Shown piece by piece: positions 35,797-44,482 of a DNA stretch of 64,000 nucleotides. The notes under the pieces are model-generated. The model had not been told where the DNA came from. It did no database searches and saw only the letters and a program-made list of their open reading frames with translations. Each line of letters begins with the position of its first letter. The stretch's first letter is position 1. Made by a program: the position numbers and the translations under genes. The DNA is from Lachnospiraceae bacterium (GTDB lineage: Bacteria; Bacillota; Clostridia; Lachnospirales; Lachnospiraceae), in NCBI GenBank assembly GCA_022793195.1, contig JAAWCJ010000029.1, positions 1-64,000 of the forward strand. Reading direction: 5' to 3'.

Positions 35797-36510
35797 TTAG
35801 CGGTTCCTCACAGCCAGCCAGTCCGCGCCTGCCTGTCTGTACTCAGCCTGCCTGTCTGTGACATTACCGATCACTCCTACACTTAGCCCCTTTGCTTTTA
35901 AGTCACGAATCATGTCTGCTCCCACGCTTCCTCCCGTCACGGCAGAAAGCATAATTCCCTTTGCTCCAACTGCAACACAGGCCAATGCAGTATCCAGAAG
36001 CGTCTTTTTATCCATATCCTTCACTTCAATCACTGCCGCCGCCTCTACCTTACCCTTGCAGGCTGTCAGGCTTTCTGCCAGATCTTTCTGAACTCCTTTC
36101 ACGTCGCCTGCCGCACATTTATCCATGTTTACAGGCACAAGAATGATGTCTGCGCCTGCCGCCACTGCCTGCTTAATCTCCGCGTACTTGGCCATGGGAG
36201 AAGTGGTCCCCCCCGGCAGTCCCACAATCGTGGCAATTTTCACAGAAGAACCATGAAGATTTTCTTTTGCCAAAGCTACAAACCACTGGGGGATGCATAC
36301 TGCATAACTTCTGTTTCTGTCGGCGCTTTCAAACAGCCTCTTCATATCCGTTACTTTTGCGCCGGGCCTCATGTCGGAGAGAAGAATATGATCCGCAGAA
36401 TCGGCTGCCTTTTGAAAGCTTTGAGAATCCTGTTTTGATTCCATCTGTCTGAGTACTTCCTGGGTAATCGCCTTAATCAGTATTTCTCTATCCACTTGTT
36501 CTTCACTCAC
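35797..36510 (-). CDS. DeoC-family (2-deoxyribose-5-phosphate-like) aldolase with N-terminal encapsulation-peptide-like helix
   Basis: Body ILLSDMRPGAKVTDMKRLF...IATIVGLPGGTTSPMAKYAEIKQAVAAGADIILVPVN...AVIEVKDMDKKT; N-terminal DREILIKAITQEVLRQMES. Confidence 0.9.
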   Translation of the reverse strand: MSEEQVDREILIKAITQEVLRQMESKQDSQSFQKAADSADHILLSDMRPGAKVTDMKRLFESADRNRSYAVCIPQWFVALAKENLHGSSVKIATIVGLPGGTTSPMAKYAEIKQAVAAGADIILVPVNMDKCAAGDVKGVQKDLAESLTACKGKVEAAAVIEVKDMDKKTLLDTALACVAVGAKGIMLSAVTGGSVGADMIRDLKAKGLSVGVIGNVTDRQAEYRQAGADWLAVRNR

Positions 36511-36523
36511 TTTCTTTTACAGA

Positions 36524-36796
36524 TTAACCCTCCAGAATCTTTTCAACATCGTCGTGGGGCCTGGGAATCACATGGGTTCCCCGCAGTTCTCCCACACGTC
36601 TCGCCGCTTCTGCGCCGGCCTCAACTGCCGCTTTGACGGCCCCCACATCACCGCGTACCATGATGGTCACGATGCCTCCGCCCACTTTTTCTTTTCCCAC
36701 CAGTTGGACATTTGCAGCTTTTGCCATCGCATCTGCAGCTTCGATAGAAGCCAGTAAACCATTTGTCTCTACAATTCCCAATGCCTGTTTTTCCAT
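36524..36796 (-). CDS. BMC-H hexameric shell protein (PduA/EutM-like)
   Basis: [88 protein letters not shown]. Confidence 0.97.
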   Translation of the reverse strand: MEKQALGIVETNGLLASIEAADAMAKAANVQLVGKEKVGGGIVTIMVRGDVGAVKAAVEAGAEAARRVGELRGTHVIPRPHDDVEKILEG

Positions 36797-36855
36797 GTCA
36801 TTATTTCCTTTCTTATATTAAATTTATAAAACTGTTCTGTTTCCGGTCCGTATTT

Positions 36856-37116
36856 CTATTCATCAACTACGCCCACAATCAGCCCGTCAAAGACACAGAC
36901 CTTATTTTCCAGCTCAAAAACCAGTTCTGCCGCTCCTCCGTCTTCACTGACCAGGACCAAATCCCCGATTCCGGCGTTGGCCGAATCTGCAAATACCCCT
37001 TCTTCCAAGGGGCTCCCTTCCCTGTCCAGAAAGCGGACCAGCAGAAACTTGTGGCCGTCATGGCAGGGATCATGGATCACGGAAACCATGTTTCCCACGA
37101 CTCTTCCGATTCTCAC
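36856..37116 (-). CDS. BMC-P pentameric vertex protein (EutN/CcmL family)
   Basis: GTG start; VRIGRVVGNMVSVIHDPCHDGHKFLLVRFLD...DSANAGIGDLVLVSEDGGAA. Confidence 0.9.
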   Translation of the reverse strand: MRIGRVVGNMVSVIHDPCHDGHKFLLVRFLDREGSPLEEGVFADSANAGIGDLVLVSEDGGAAELVFELENKVCVFDGLIVGVVDE

Positions 37117-37144
37117 TGTCCCTTTGCTCCTTTCTTCCGAAGGT

Positions 37145-37414
37145 TTATCTCCCTTCCCTGTAGCAATGTTCCACAAGCCCCACAATGGCCAAATCTGTCG
37201 GCACCAAGCCTTTTCTCATGGAAGCGGCTGCTTCACTGCTGTCGATCAGATATACCATATCCCCCTCGGAAGCTGCCCTGACAGAATCCACTGCCAGTTC
37301 CACCCGGCTCCCCGGGCTGTCCCAGGGTATCTGTACAAGGAACAGCTTCGTCCCCACAAGGGACGGATATTTGACTGTGCTGACTACTTTGCCAACCACT
37401 TTGCCAATCATCAT
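37145..37414 (-). CDS. BMC-P pentameric vertex protein (EutN/CcmL family)
   Basis: MMIGKVVGKVVSTVKYPSLVGTKLFLVQIP...DSVRAASEGDMVYLIDSSEAA. Confidence 0.93.
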   Translation of the reverse strand: MMIGKVVGKVVSTVKYPSLVGTKLFLVQIPWDSPGSRVELAVDSVRAASEGDMVYLIDSSEAAASMRKGLVPTDLAIVGLVEHCYREGR

Positions 37415-37427
37415 AAGCCTTCCCCCG

Positions 37428-37730
37428 CTACTCCTTTTTATATTTGGTGAATAAGACTTTCCCTTCCATATCCACCTCATCCACAATTCCGATCACTGCC
37501 ATGTCCACCGGCTTTTTATCCGTCTCCTCCGTCTGCCTGGAAGAACTTCCCGAAACGCAGAAAACCAGTTCTCCTTCTCCCGCATTTACCACATCCACCG
37601 CCACCTTGGGCTGTCCGCTGCACTTTCCGGTAAGCGGGTTCCACTCTTCCACAACCAACAGCTTGTATCCTTTCAGTTTCGGCGTTTTGTTCGTACTTAC
37701 CACATTGCCTTTCACATATGCAAGAATCAT
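37428..37730 (-). CDS. BMC-P pentameric vertex protein (EutN/CcmL family)
   Basis: MILAYVKGNVVSTNKTPKLKGYKLLVVEEWN...DVVNAGEGELVFCVSGSSSRQ. Confidence 0.93.
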   Translation of the reverse strand: MILAYVKGNVVSTNKTPKLKGYKLLVVEEWNPLTGKCSGQPKVAVDVVNAGEGELVFCVSGSSSRQTEETDKKPVDMAVIGIVDEVDMEGKVLFTKYKKE

Positions 37731-37787
37731 ACCGATTCACCGCCTTGTTGTATTATTACTTGATTTTATTATATGACTTTTTATACT

Positions 37788-37805
37788 AAGTCATCTGATG
37801 ATTTT
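37788..37805. promoter_or_regulatory. Candidate operator of the BMC regulon
   Basis: TAAGTCATCTGATGAT with palindrome TCATC-T-GATGA upstream of the EutN-DeoC operon; repeated at 44345-44359. Confidence 0.6.
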
Positions 37806-37880
37806 ATTCTATCACAAATTTCATATTTTTCAACCATAATTTCCAGATATTTTGTAGAAAAATACAATCTTATTTTTGTC

Positions 37881-38591
37881 TTACTTTCTTATGAATTCTT
37901 TGAATTTGTGATAGTCATAATTGAGAATCAGCTCTGCCGGATAAGAGGCTTCCAACACCAGTTTTTCGGCACAGGATACCTCCCCTATCTTGTCTTTTCC
38001 ATGGCTGTCACTGGAAAGAATGAGCGGCCTGTGATAGCACCGGCACAGTTTCAGAATCTCCAGATTATTCTCCCTCGTGTCCCCCCGATAGCCACCGGGA
38101 AGAAGAGAACTGTTGTTGATTTCCAAAAGAACCCCATATTCTCCGGCTGCCTGCACCAGGGCCTCATAATCTACCGGATATCCCCCGTCGTCACAATGGC
38201 CGATGATCTTTACATGGGGATTTTTCATGGCGCCGATATAAGCTTCCGTATTTTCCGTACGGCTCCCCGGCTTTAAGTTCATACGGTGGAGGCTGGCTAT
38301 GGCATAATCCAGAAAGGAGAGAGTGTCCAAATCCAAATCTACGGTTCCTTCATAGTCCAGGATATTCAGCTCGACGCCATATAAAAGTTCCACACCACAC
38401 CGGCGTTTCGGCGCCATGGCCAGGCTTCGGAAATACGACGGGCGGCAGGAAAGAAGCGTGGCCGGCCCGTGGTCCGATATTCCCAAAAGGCTTATCCCTT
38501 TCCTCTCCGCCTCTCTTGCCATATCCGTAATGGTACATTTTGTCCCATGCCCGCTGGCAATGGTATGGGTATGGACATCCAGCTGGTTCAT
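37881..38591 (-). CDS. PHP-domain phosphatase/phosphoesterase
   Basis: LDVHTHTIASGHG; GISDHGPA; GVELNILDYEG; ILSSDSHGKDKIG. Confidence 0.9.
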   Translation of the reverse strand: MNQLDVHTHTIASGHGTKCTITDMAREAERKGISLLGISDHGPATLLSCRPSYFRSLAMAPKRRCGVELLYGVELNILDYEGTVDLDLDTLSFLDYAIASLHRMNLKPGSRTENTEAYIGAMKNPHVKIIGHCDDGGYPVDYEALVQAAGEYGVLLEINNSSLLPGGYRGDTRENNLEILKLCRCYHRPLILSSDSHGKDKIGEVSCAEKLVLEASYPAELILNYDYHKFKEFIRK

Positions 38592-38600
38592 AGGCCCTCC

Positions 38601-39149
38601 TTAAAGGATAGAGGAAATCATCTGCCGGTCCGGATGTGCAATTACGGAAGAATCCAGATACATCCCACTGTCCGCGATGGTGGCCTTTGCTTTTTCAATG
38701 GCTGCCGCAACAGCAGAAACTTCGCCAGTGACCAACATAAATGATTTCCCACACATGCCTTTTGCAATCCGAAGCTCAATCAAGTCCACAATGGCTGTTT
38801 TCGCCGCCGTATCTGCCGCAACGATGATGGAAGCCGCATCATAAGTCTCGAAAATCCCAAGGGCGCGGATCTTTTCTACGTTTGTAGCCCCATAGATCGC
38901 CGGAAATATATCGTCGTGGGGATTTCCCAGCACAAAGCTGTCAATCAAATGCTGCGGACACTGGGCGGCGGCCGCATCCACTGCCGCTTTCACCGCACTC
39001 AGGTCTCCAGATACAATAGCGGTATATTTTCCAGGACATACGGTCTGTGCTTCTACGATTTCCACCTCAGCCGTCTTTAGCATTGTATCGGCAGCAGTAA
39101 TACCGCTGGAAACCGTTTTAAACTCTACCATGCCTATTGCTTTATCCAC
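38601..39149 (-). CDS. BMC-T tandem shell protein, PduT-like (candidate Fe-S cysteine)
   Basis: Two BMC domains in 182 aa; TVCPGKYTAIVSGDLSAVKAAVDAA with PduT-like CPGK. Confidence 0.92.
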   Translation of the reverse strand: MDKAIGMVEFKTVSSGITAADTMLKTAEVEIVEAQTVCPGKYTAIVSGDLSAVKAAVDAAAAQCPQHLIDSFVLGNPHDDIFPAIYGATNVEKIRALGIFETYDAASIIVAADTAAKTAIVDLIELRIAKGMCGKSFMLVTGEVSAVAAAIEKAKATIADSGMYLDSSVIAHPDRQMISSIL

Positions 39150-39168
39150 TTATTCCACGTCCTTTCTA

Positions 39169-40497
39169 TCACGCTTTTTGTATGGTCACATGAGAAGCGT
39201 CTGCCTCCACGACTTTTCCGCTGATGGAGGCATGTATCCCTACACTTAACCCATCCGCCGGCTTGCCAATCATCTGGCCCACCTCAACCATATCGCCTTC
39301 TTTAACAACCGGCTTCGCGGGAGCGCCAATATGTTGGCCAAGCAGAATCCTGACCTTTCCCATCTGGACGACTTCATCCTTAAGGGGCGCATCCACATTA
39401 TATTTGGACAGTCCGAGACGCGCTTCCAGCCTGTGCTCAGGAACCTTCCTCAGTTCTCTGGAAGGCTGCACCGGCGTAACAGACGGATCCTTCGGAGGCT
39501 TTACGCCGGCAGACCTGAGACCCGCTTTGTATTCAGCCATCAATGACCTTGGCGCAAGCCCCTGGGGACAAGCATATAATTCGCATACCCCGCAGGAAGA
39601 ACAGAAATGGGTATTCACAAACGGATTCAAATCCTGGAAATCTTTATTTGAGGCCGCCCTCATAAACAGATGGGGCTGTATCGGATGCCCCAGGGCATGG
39701 CGCGGGCAAAGATCTGTGCACATCTGACACTGGCAGCAGATGGAGGCCGCCCTTTTCAGGGAAATAGAAGCTTTTGTCCTTTTCTTTTCCACTAAAAGGT
39801 GATCCCCCGGCAGTACGAGAATGGCGTTTGTGGTTTTCGTCACCGGCGCATCCGCCCTTCCAATGTTGCCCATCATGGGCCCTCCCACAAAATAAACGGG
39901 ATCTTTCACTGTCACATGGCCCGCCAATGCCGCCACTTCCCTTATGGTGCACCCCAAAGGCACCCGGACTGAAACCGGATCGGATACTTCCGCCACCACA
40001 GAAACCACCTTATCTGTCACCGGATGATGTTTTTCCACCGCACGGTAGATGTTGTAAACCGTCTCCACATTAAATACTGCAACACCCTCATTGATGGGAA
40101 GCCCTCCCGGCTTCACGATTTTTCCTGTGGCTTCGTAGATCATCACGATCTCATCCCCCATGGGGTAGACCCCCGGCAGAAGATGAATCCGCACCTTCGG
40201 AAATTCTCCGATGCACTGTTCCAGTGCCCAGATCGTAGCTTCATATTCTTTTTTTACACAAATAATCGCTTTCTCAGCGCCAACGGCATCCGCCATCATG
40301 CTGAATGTTTTTGTAATCTCATAAGCATGCTTCTCAAGCAGCTGTCTATGTAATTTCAACAGAGGTTCACACTCTGCACAGTTCATGAGAATCGTATCCG
40401 CCCGTTCATCCAGCTTCACATAGGTGGGAAAGCCTGCGCCGCCGGCTCCTACCACACCATTCTCACGAACGATATCCTGCAGCTCTTTTATGTTCAT
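39169..40497 (-). CDS. PduS-like (RnfC-related) flavoprotein/ferredoxin oxidoreductase
   Basis: VGAGGAGFPTYVKL; NCAECEPLLKLHRQLL; CCQCQMCTDLCPRHALGH and CSSCGVCELYACP clusters. Confidence 0.93.
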   Translation of the reverse strand: MNIKELQDIVRENGVVGAGGAGFPTYVKLDERADTILMNCAECEPLLKLHRQLLEKHAYEITKTFSMMADAVGAEKAIICVKKEYEATIWALEQCIGEFPKVRIHLLPGVYPMGDEIVMIYEATGKIVKPGGLPINEGVAVFNVETVYNIYRAVEKHHPVTDKVVSVVAEVSDPVSVRVPLGCTIREVAALAGHVTVKDPVYFVGGPMMGNIGRADAPVTKTTNAILVLPGDHLLVEKKRTKASISLKRAASICCQCQMCTDLCPRHALGHPIQPHLFMRAASNKDFQDLNPFVNTHFCSSCGVCELYACPQGLAPRSLMAEYKAGLRSAGVKPPKDPSVTPVQPSRELRKVPEHRLEARLGLSKYNVDAPLKDEVVQMGKVRILLGQHIGAPAKPVVKEGDMVEVGQMIGKPADGLSVGIHASISGKVVEADASHVTIQKA

Positions 40498-40540
40498 AGT
40501 CCTTACTCCAATCCTGTGCCCTCTCCGGCAGTCCCTGCGG

Positions 40541-41257
40541 TCATGGTTCTCTGATCAGTGTCACCATGGAACCAGTGGCAATTCTGGATGCATTGGCCTC
40601 ATCGGTATCAATATGCATTTCTAAGGTAAAGCTGTCGTCCACCCGGATTGTCACCTGCCCAAATATGGTTCCCCTCTCGTTATCCGCCCGGACAGATACA
40701 GTATCGCCATCCCCAACACCAAATGCTTTTGCATCGGCCGGAGACATATGGATGTGCCGCTTGGCAATGATGCAGCCTTCCTTCAAATATAAGACGCCTT
40801 TCGGCCCCACAATGGCGATTGGCGCGGAGCCTTCCAGGTTCCCGGATTCGCGGACAGGGGCGTTTACCCCCAGCCTGACGGCATCTGTGGCTGAAATTTC
40901 AACCTGAGAAGCCTTTCGGACAGGTCCTAAAATCCTGACATTTTCGATGGCTCTCAGCTTAAGCCCCACGATGGTGACAATCTCATTGGATGCATACTGC
41001 CCGCCCATCAGATCTTTCTTTTTTGTCAGCCGGTATCCTGTGCCAAACAGCGCCTCCACATGTTCTTTTGTCAGATGGACATGTCTGGCAGATACCCCTA
41101 CGGGCACCGGACGTTCCTGTACGCCAGTAAAAGCCTGTTTTATGGGTGAAGGCGTTCCCTTCTCCTTTTTTTCAGTTTTCTTTCCCTCCGCTACAGCCCG
41201 TTCTTCCATGGCTTCAAGGACTCTCCTGGCAATCAATTCAATATTTTTCGTATCCAC
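40541..41257 (-). CDS. pduL: PduL phosphotransacylase with N-terminal encapsulation peptide
   Basis: MDTKNIELIARRVLEAMEER EP; VGVSARHVHLTKEHVEALFG; AKRHIHMSPADAKAFGVGDGD; EMHIDTDEANA. Confidence 0.95.
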   Translation of the reverse strand: MDTKNIELIARRVLEAMEERAVAEGKKTEKKEKGTPSPIKQAFTGVQERPVPVGVSARHVHLTKEHVEALFGTGYRLTKKKDLMGGQYASNEIVTIVGLKLRAIENVRILGPVRKASQVEISATDAVRLGVNAPVRESGNLEGSAPIAIVGPKGVLYLKEGCIIAKRHIHMSPADAKAFGVGDGDTVSVRADNERGTIFGQVTIRVDDSFTLEMHIDTDEANASRIATGSMVTLIREP

Positions 41258-41283
41258 ACGAACACCTACTTTTTTCTGAATTT

Positions 41284-41754
41284 CTACTTAATACCCGGAA
41301 GTACCTGCTCCACATCCCCATGGGGCCTGGGAATCACATGGGTGGCAATCAGCTCTCCAAGGGAAGACGCTTTATCTGCCCCTGCCTCAACGGCAGACTT
41401 TACAGCCCCCACATCACCCCGCACCATGACCGTCACCAGGCCGGAACCGATTTTTTCTGTCCCCAGTAAAGTGACGTTTGCCGCTTTACACATGGAATCC
41501 GCCGCTTCGATTGCCGCTACCAAACCTCTTGTTTCCACCATACCTAATGCTTCCTGTGGCATTCTTTTTACCTCCTTTTTCCTTTCTGGGCTATCTTTAT
41601 CCTGCCCGGCAGCAGCAACTGCTGCTGCCGCCGCTTTTTTTGCAGGTCTGCCTTTTTTTGGTGACTCTGTTATCGGTTTCGCTTCTGCTGCTTCCATATT
41701 TTCTGTTGTTTTCTTCTCTTCTGCCTGTACTGCTTCATCTGTTTTTTTCTTCAT
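41284..41754 (-). CDS. BMC-H shell protein with basic/Ala-rich N-terminal extension or internal start at 41562
   Basis: BMC domain from [24 protein letters not shown]; upstream in-frame [15 protein letters not shown]...[19 protein letters not shown]; internal SD AAGGAGGTAAAAAGAATG. Confidence 0.9.
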   Translation of the reverse strand: MKKKTDEAVQAEEKKTTENMEAAEAKPITESPKKGRPAKKAAAAAVAAAGQDKDSPERKKEVKRMPQEALGMVETRGLVAAIEAADSMCKAANVTLLGTEKIGSGLVTVMVRGDVGAVKSAVEAGADKASSLGELIATHVIPRPHGDVEQVLPGIK

Positions 41755-42067
41755 CCATCTTCCTCCTGCCTGAATGGAAGCGGCTGGCGCTCTCCTTCAC
41801 CAATCTCACAATCTCTTCATGGGGATTGGCTATAATGCCGTGCATGGCAGGTTTCCTGAGTGCATATGTACAGGCTGATTTCACTGCTTCCTCCACCGCA
41901 GCGACTTCTCCGCCGATGATGATCGTCACCAGCTGTCCACCCCATCTGCGCTCCCAGGTAAGCAATTTTACCTCCGCGCTCTTGCACATGATGTCCAATG
42001 CATCAACCGCCGCGGTAACGCCTTTCATTTCCACGAAACCATACGCCATCCCCATCAATGAACCCAC
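41735..42067 (-). CDS. BMC-H shell protein
   Basis: [63 protein letters not shown]. Confidence 0.92.
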   Translation of the reverse strand: MGSLMGMAYGFVEMKGVTAAVDALDIMCKSAEVKLLTWERRWGGQLVTIIIGGEVAAVEEAVKSACTYALRKPAMHGIIANPHEEIVRLVKESASRFHSGRRKMDEEKNR

Positions 42068-42100
42068 TCCTTATCCATCTGTTACAAAACCCTTATCTTT

Positions 42101-42394
42101 TTATTTCGGATTCTCCGGCTCTCCCTTCGGAAGAATTTTTTCCACATCCGCATGGGGCCTGGGAATCACATGTACGGCAATCAGTTCCCCAAGCTTCCTC
42201 GCCGTCTCAGCCCCTGTTTCCACAGCCGCTTTTACGGCGCCCACATCGCCCCGCACCATCACTGTCACCAGGCCGGAGCCGATTTTTTCCGTCCCCACCA
42301 GCGTAACTTCAGCGGCCTTTGTCATAGAATCCGCCGCCTCAATCGCCGCCACCAGACCTCTTGTTTCAATCATGCCCAATGCTTCCTGTGCCAT
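42101..42394 (-). CDS. BMC-H shell protein (PduA/EutM-like)
   Basis: [63 protein letters not shown]. Confidence 0.97.
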   Translation of the reverse strand: MAQEALGMIETRGLVAAIEAADSMTKAAEVTLVGTEKIGSGLVTVMVRGDVGAVKAAVETGAETARKLGELIAVHVIPRPHADVEKILPKGEPENPK

Positions 42395-42470
42395 TTCTTT
42401 TTCCTCCTGATCTCCATAAATTTTTATTGTATGCTGCTTTTCCCCTTAAATTCCAAAGCCCATGAAACGC

Positions 42471-42785
42471 TCAGCGTTTGTCAAAAGCCCCCATCCTTAA
42501 TATCTGCTCCGTCTGTTCTGTGGGATTTGGAATGATATATTGCTTTACAACTCCCGTCAAAGACTCCGCTTTTTTTGCCCCTGCCTTTACCGCAGCTTCC
42601 ACCGCCGCCACCGAACCCCGGAATTTCACTGTCACCAAAAGCGGCACTGAAAGTTCACGCGCTCTGGCCGGCCTGTTTCTGTCAAAGCTCTCCAGTCGCA
42701 CATCCGCAGCCTTGCACCCGGCATCTGCTGCCATAAATGCTGTGGAGAGCCCATATACTTCTAAAATCCCAACAGCATTTCCCAT
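42471..42785 (-). CDS. BMC-H shell protein with insertion
   Basis: MGNAVGILEVYGLSTAFMAADAGCKAADVRLESFDRNRPARARELSVPLLVTVKFRGSVAAVEAAVKAGAKKAESL. Confidence 0.92.
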   Translation of the reverse strand: MGNAVGILEVYGLSTAFMAADAGCKAADVRLESFDRNRPARARELSVPLLVTVKFRGSVAAVEAAVKAGAKKAESLTGVVKQYIIPNPTEQTEQILRMGAFDKR

Positions 42786-42800
42786 GGTTTTCCTTTCCCC

Positions 42801-44192
42801 CTATCGGATGCAGAGGCTGTCCGACATGACGCAGCGCCTTCTTTTTGTAAAAGTACTTGCACTGGTCAGCCCTTCTCCTGTCCGGCTGGCGATTGTAAAG
42901 GTACAAAACCCTTCCCCGCCAAACCCAATGGCCGCATAAGACGGAGCGTTTTTCACAAGAATGGCCGTATCGATAGCCTTTGCATATTTGGTAATGTTGT
43001 CAATATTCTTGGAATGGATATGGGCCGAATGTCGGTTTCCGTGTTCCAGCCACACTGCCGTTTCCACCGCTTCGTCAAAGTCCTTCACCCTTACAATCCC
43101 TAATATGGGCATCATCAGCTCTGTTGCAATGAGCGGATGCTCCTTTTCCCCTTCAAAGACAATGCAACGGATATCTGGCGGAACCGTAATGCCAATCATG
43201 GAAAGCAGTGTCCTGGCATCGCGGCCTACGCATTTGCGGTTTAACTTTCCCCCTGCCAGTACCACCGCTGTCAACGCTTCCTGTTCATCCTTTCCGATGA
43301 TGTAACATCCATTTTCCGCTGACATGTCATGAATCAGTTCATCCGCAATCCCATCCAGGGCCACCACTTCTTTCTCTGCGATACAGGGGAGATTATTGTC
43401 AAACACGCAACCATTTACAATATCCCGTGCCGCCTTTCGGATATCTGCCGTCTCATCCACAAGAACCGGCGGGTTTCCCGCTCCTGCCCCGATTCCCCGT
43501 TTCCCGGAAGACAGGACCGCGGTGACGACGCCCGGCCCCCCTGTAGCGGCGATCAAAGGGATATCTTTATGGTTCATCATAATGTTTCCCGACTCTATGG
43601 TGGGCTTCGCGACACTGCAGGCTACATGATCCGGCCCCCCTGCTTCCAGGGACGCTTCGTTAATCATGTTTACGGCAAAAAGCGATGTTTTCACAGCCGC
43701 GGGGTGTGGATTAAACACAACGGTATTCCCACCGGCAATCATCCCTATGGAATTGCAGATGACAGTCTCACTGGGATTGGTGCAGGGGGTAATGGCGCCG
43801 ATCACTCCAAAAGGCCCCATCTCCACCAACGTCAGCCCCCGGTCACCCGACCATGCCGTCGTGGTAATGTCTTCTGTCCCCGGCGTCTTGTCGGCCACCA
43901 GATGGTGTTTTAAAATCTTGTCTCCCACATTTCCCATACCGGTTTCTTCCACCCCAATGCGGGCAAGGGTCTCCGCGTTTTCATGGGTTTTTCTGCGGAT
44001 CGCCGAAATGATCTTTTCCCTCTGGTCCATGGACATCTTTCTGATGACTTTCTGAGCCCTCCCGGCAGCCAATACAGCTTCATCCATGTCCTCAAACACA
44101 CCGTGTTCCCCCGCCGCTTCCACTTCCGGGAACTTCATACTGGCAAGGACTTCTTTTACAACGTCCTGTACCATTTTTTCATTCAGTGGCAT
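42801..44192 (-). CDS. CoA-acylating aldehyde dehydrogenase (PduP/EutE-like) with N-terminal encapsulation peptide
   Basis: MPLNEKMVQDVVKEVLASMK EP; GPFGVIGAITPCTNPSETVICNSIGMIAGGN; FDNNLPCIAEKEVV catalytic Cys region. Confidence 0.95.
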   Translation of the reverse strand: MPLNEKMVQDVVKEVLASMKFPEVEAAGEHGVFEDMDEAVLAAGRAQKVIRKMSMDQREKIISAIRRKTHENAETLARIGVEETGMGNVGDKILKHHLVADKTPGTEDITTTAWSGDRGLTLVEMGPFGVIGAITPCTNPSETVICNSIGMIAGGNTVVFNPHPAAVKTSLFAVNMINEASLEAGGPDHVACSVAKPTIESGNIMMNHKDIPLIAATGGPGVVTAVLSSGKRGIGAGAGNPPVLVDETADIRKAARDIVNGCVFDNNLPCIAEKEVVALDGIADELIHDMSAENGCYIIGKDEQEALTAVVLAGGKLNRKCVGRDARTLLSMIGITVPPDIRCIVFEGEKEHPLIATELMMPILGIVRVKDFDEAVETAVWLEHGNRHSAHIHSKNIDNITKYAKAIDTAILVKNAPSYAAIGFGGEGFCTFTIASRTGEGLTSASTFTKRRRCVMSDSLCIR

Positions 44193-44344
44193 AAGTTCCT
44201 CCTCCTATCTCCGGTACATGAAGTCTGCCCGTCCCTCCATGTATTCTGGCCAAATGTACATTTCATCTGATAATATTCGACTTTATATGTATCAGTATAT
44301 TGTTTTAATCTGTTTTTGTCAATATATAATCTGCGTATTATTAT

Positions 44345-44359
44345 AAGTCATCAGATGAT
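44345..44359. promoter_or_regulatory. Candidate operator of the BMC regulon
   Basis: TAAGTCATCAGATGATA with palindrome TCATCAGATGA (44348-44358) upstream of the aldehyde dehydrogenase; related half-sites TTTCATCTGATAA at about 44261 and CATCGGATGA at about 44398. Confidence 0.6.
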
Positions 44360-44482
44360 ATGTGATGCAAATTGTCGATCTGTCAGTACCTGGATTCCAT
44401 CGGATGACAAAATCCGCCAACCGGACACACTCCGGCTGACGGACCTCGTTTTACAATACTGCAAGTGTGGTTTTTATCATAA

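Noticed and set aside
41478-42410. Plus-strand 310-aa ORF across the shell genes
   Set aside because: Antisense to three BMC-H genes; low-complexity Ser/Pro translation typical of antisense GC-biased ORFs
35797-44192. Assignment as a classical Pdu, Eut or glycyl-radical (GRM) microcompartment
   Set aside because: No diol dehydratase, ammonia lyase, reactivase, adenosyltransferase or glycyl radical enzyme/activase in any listed ORF
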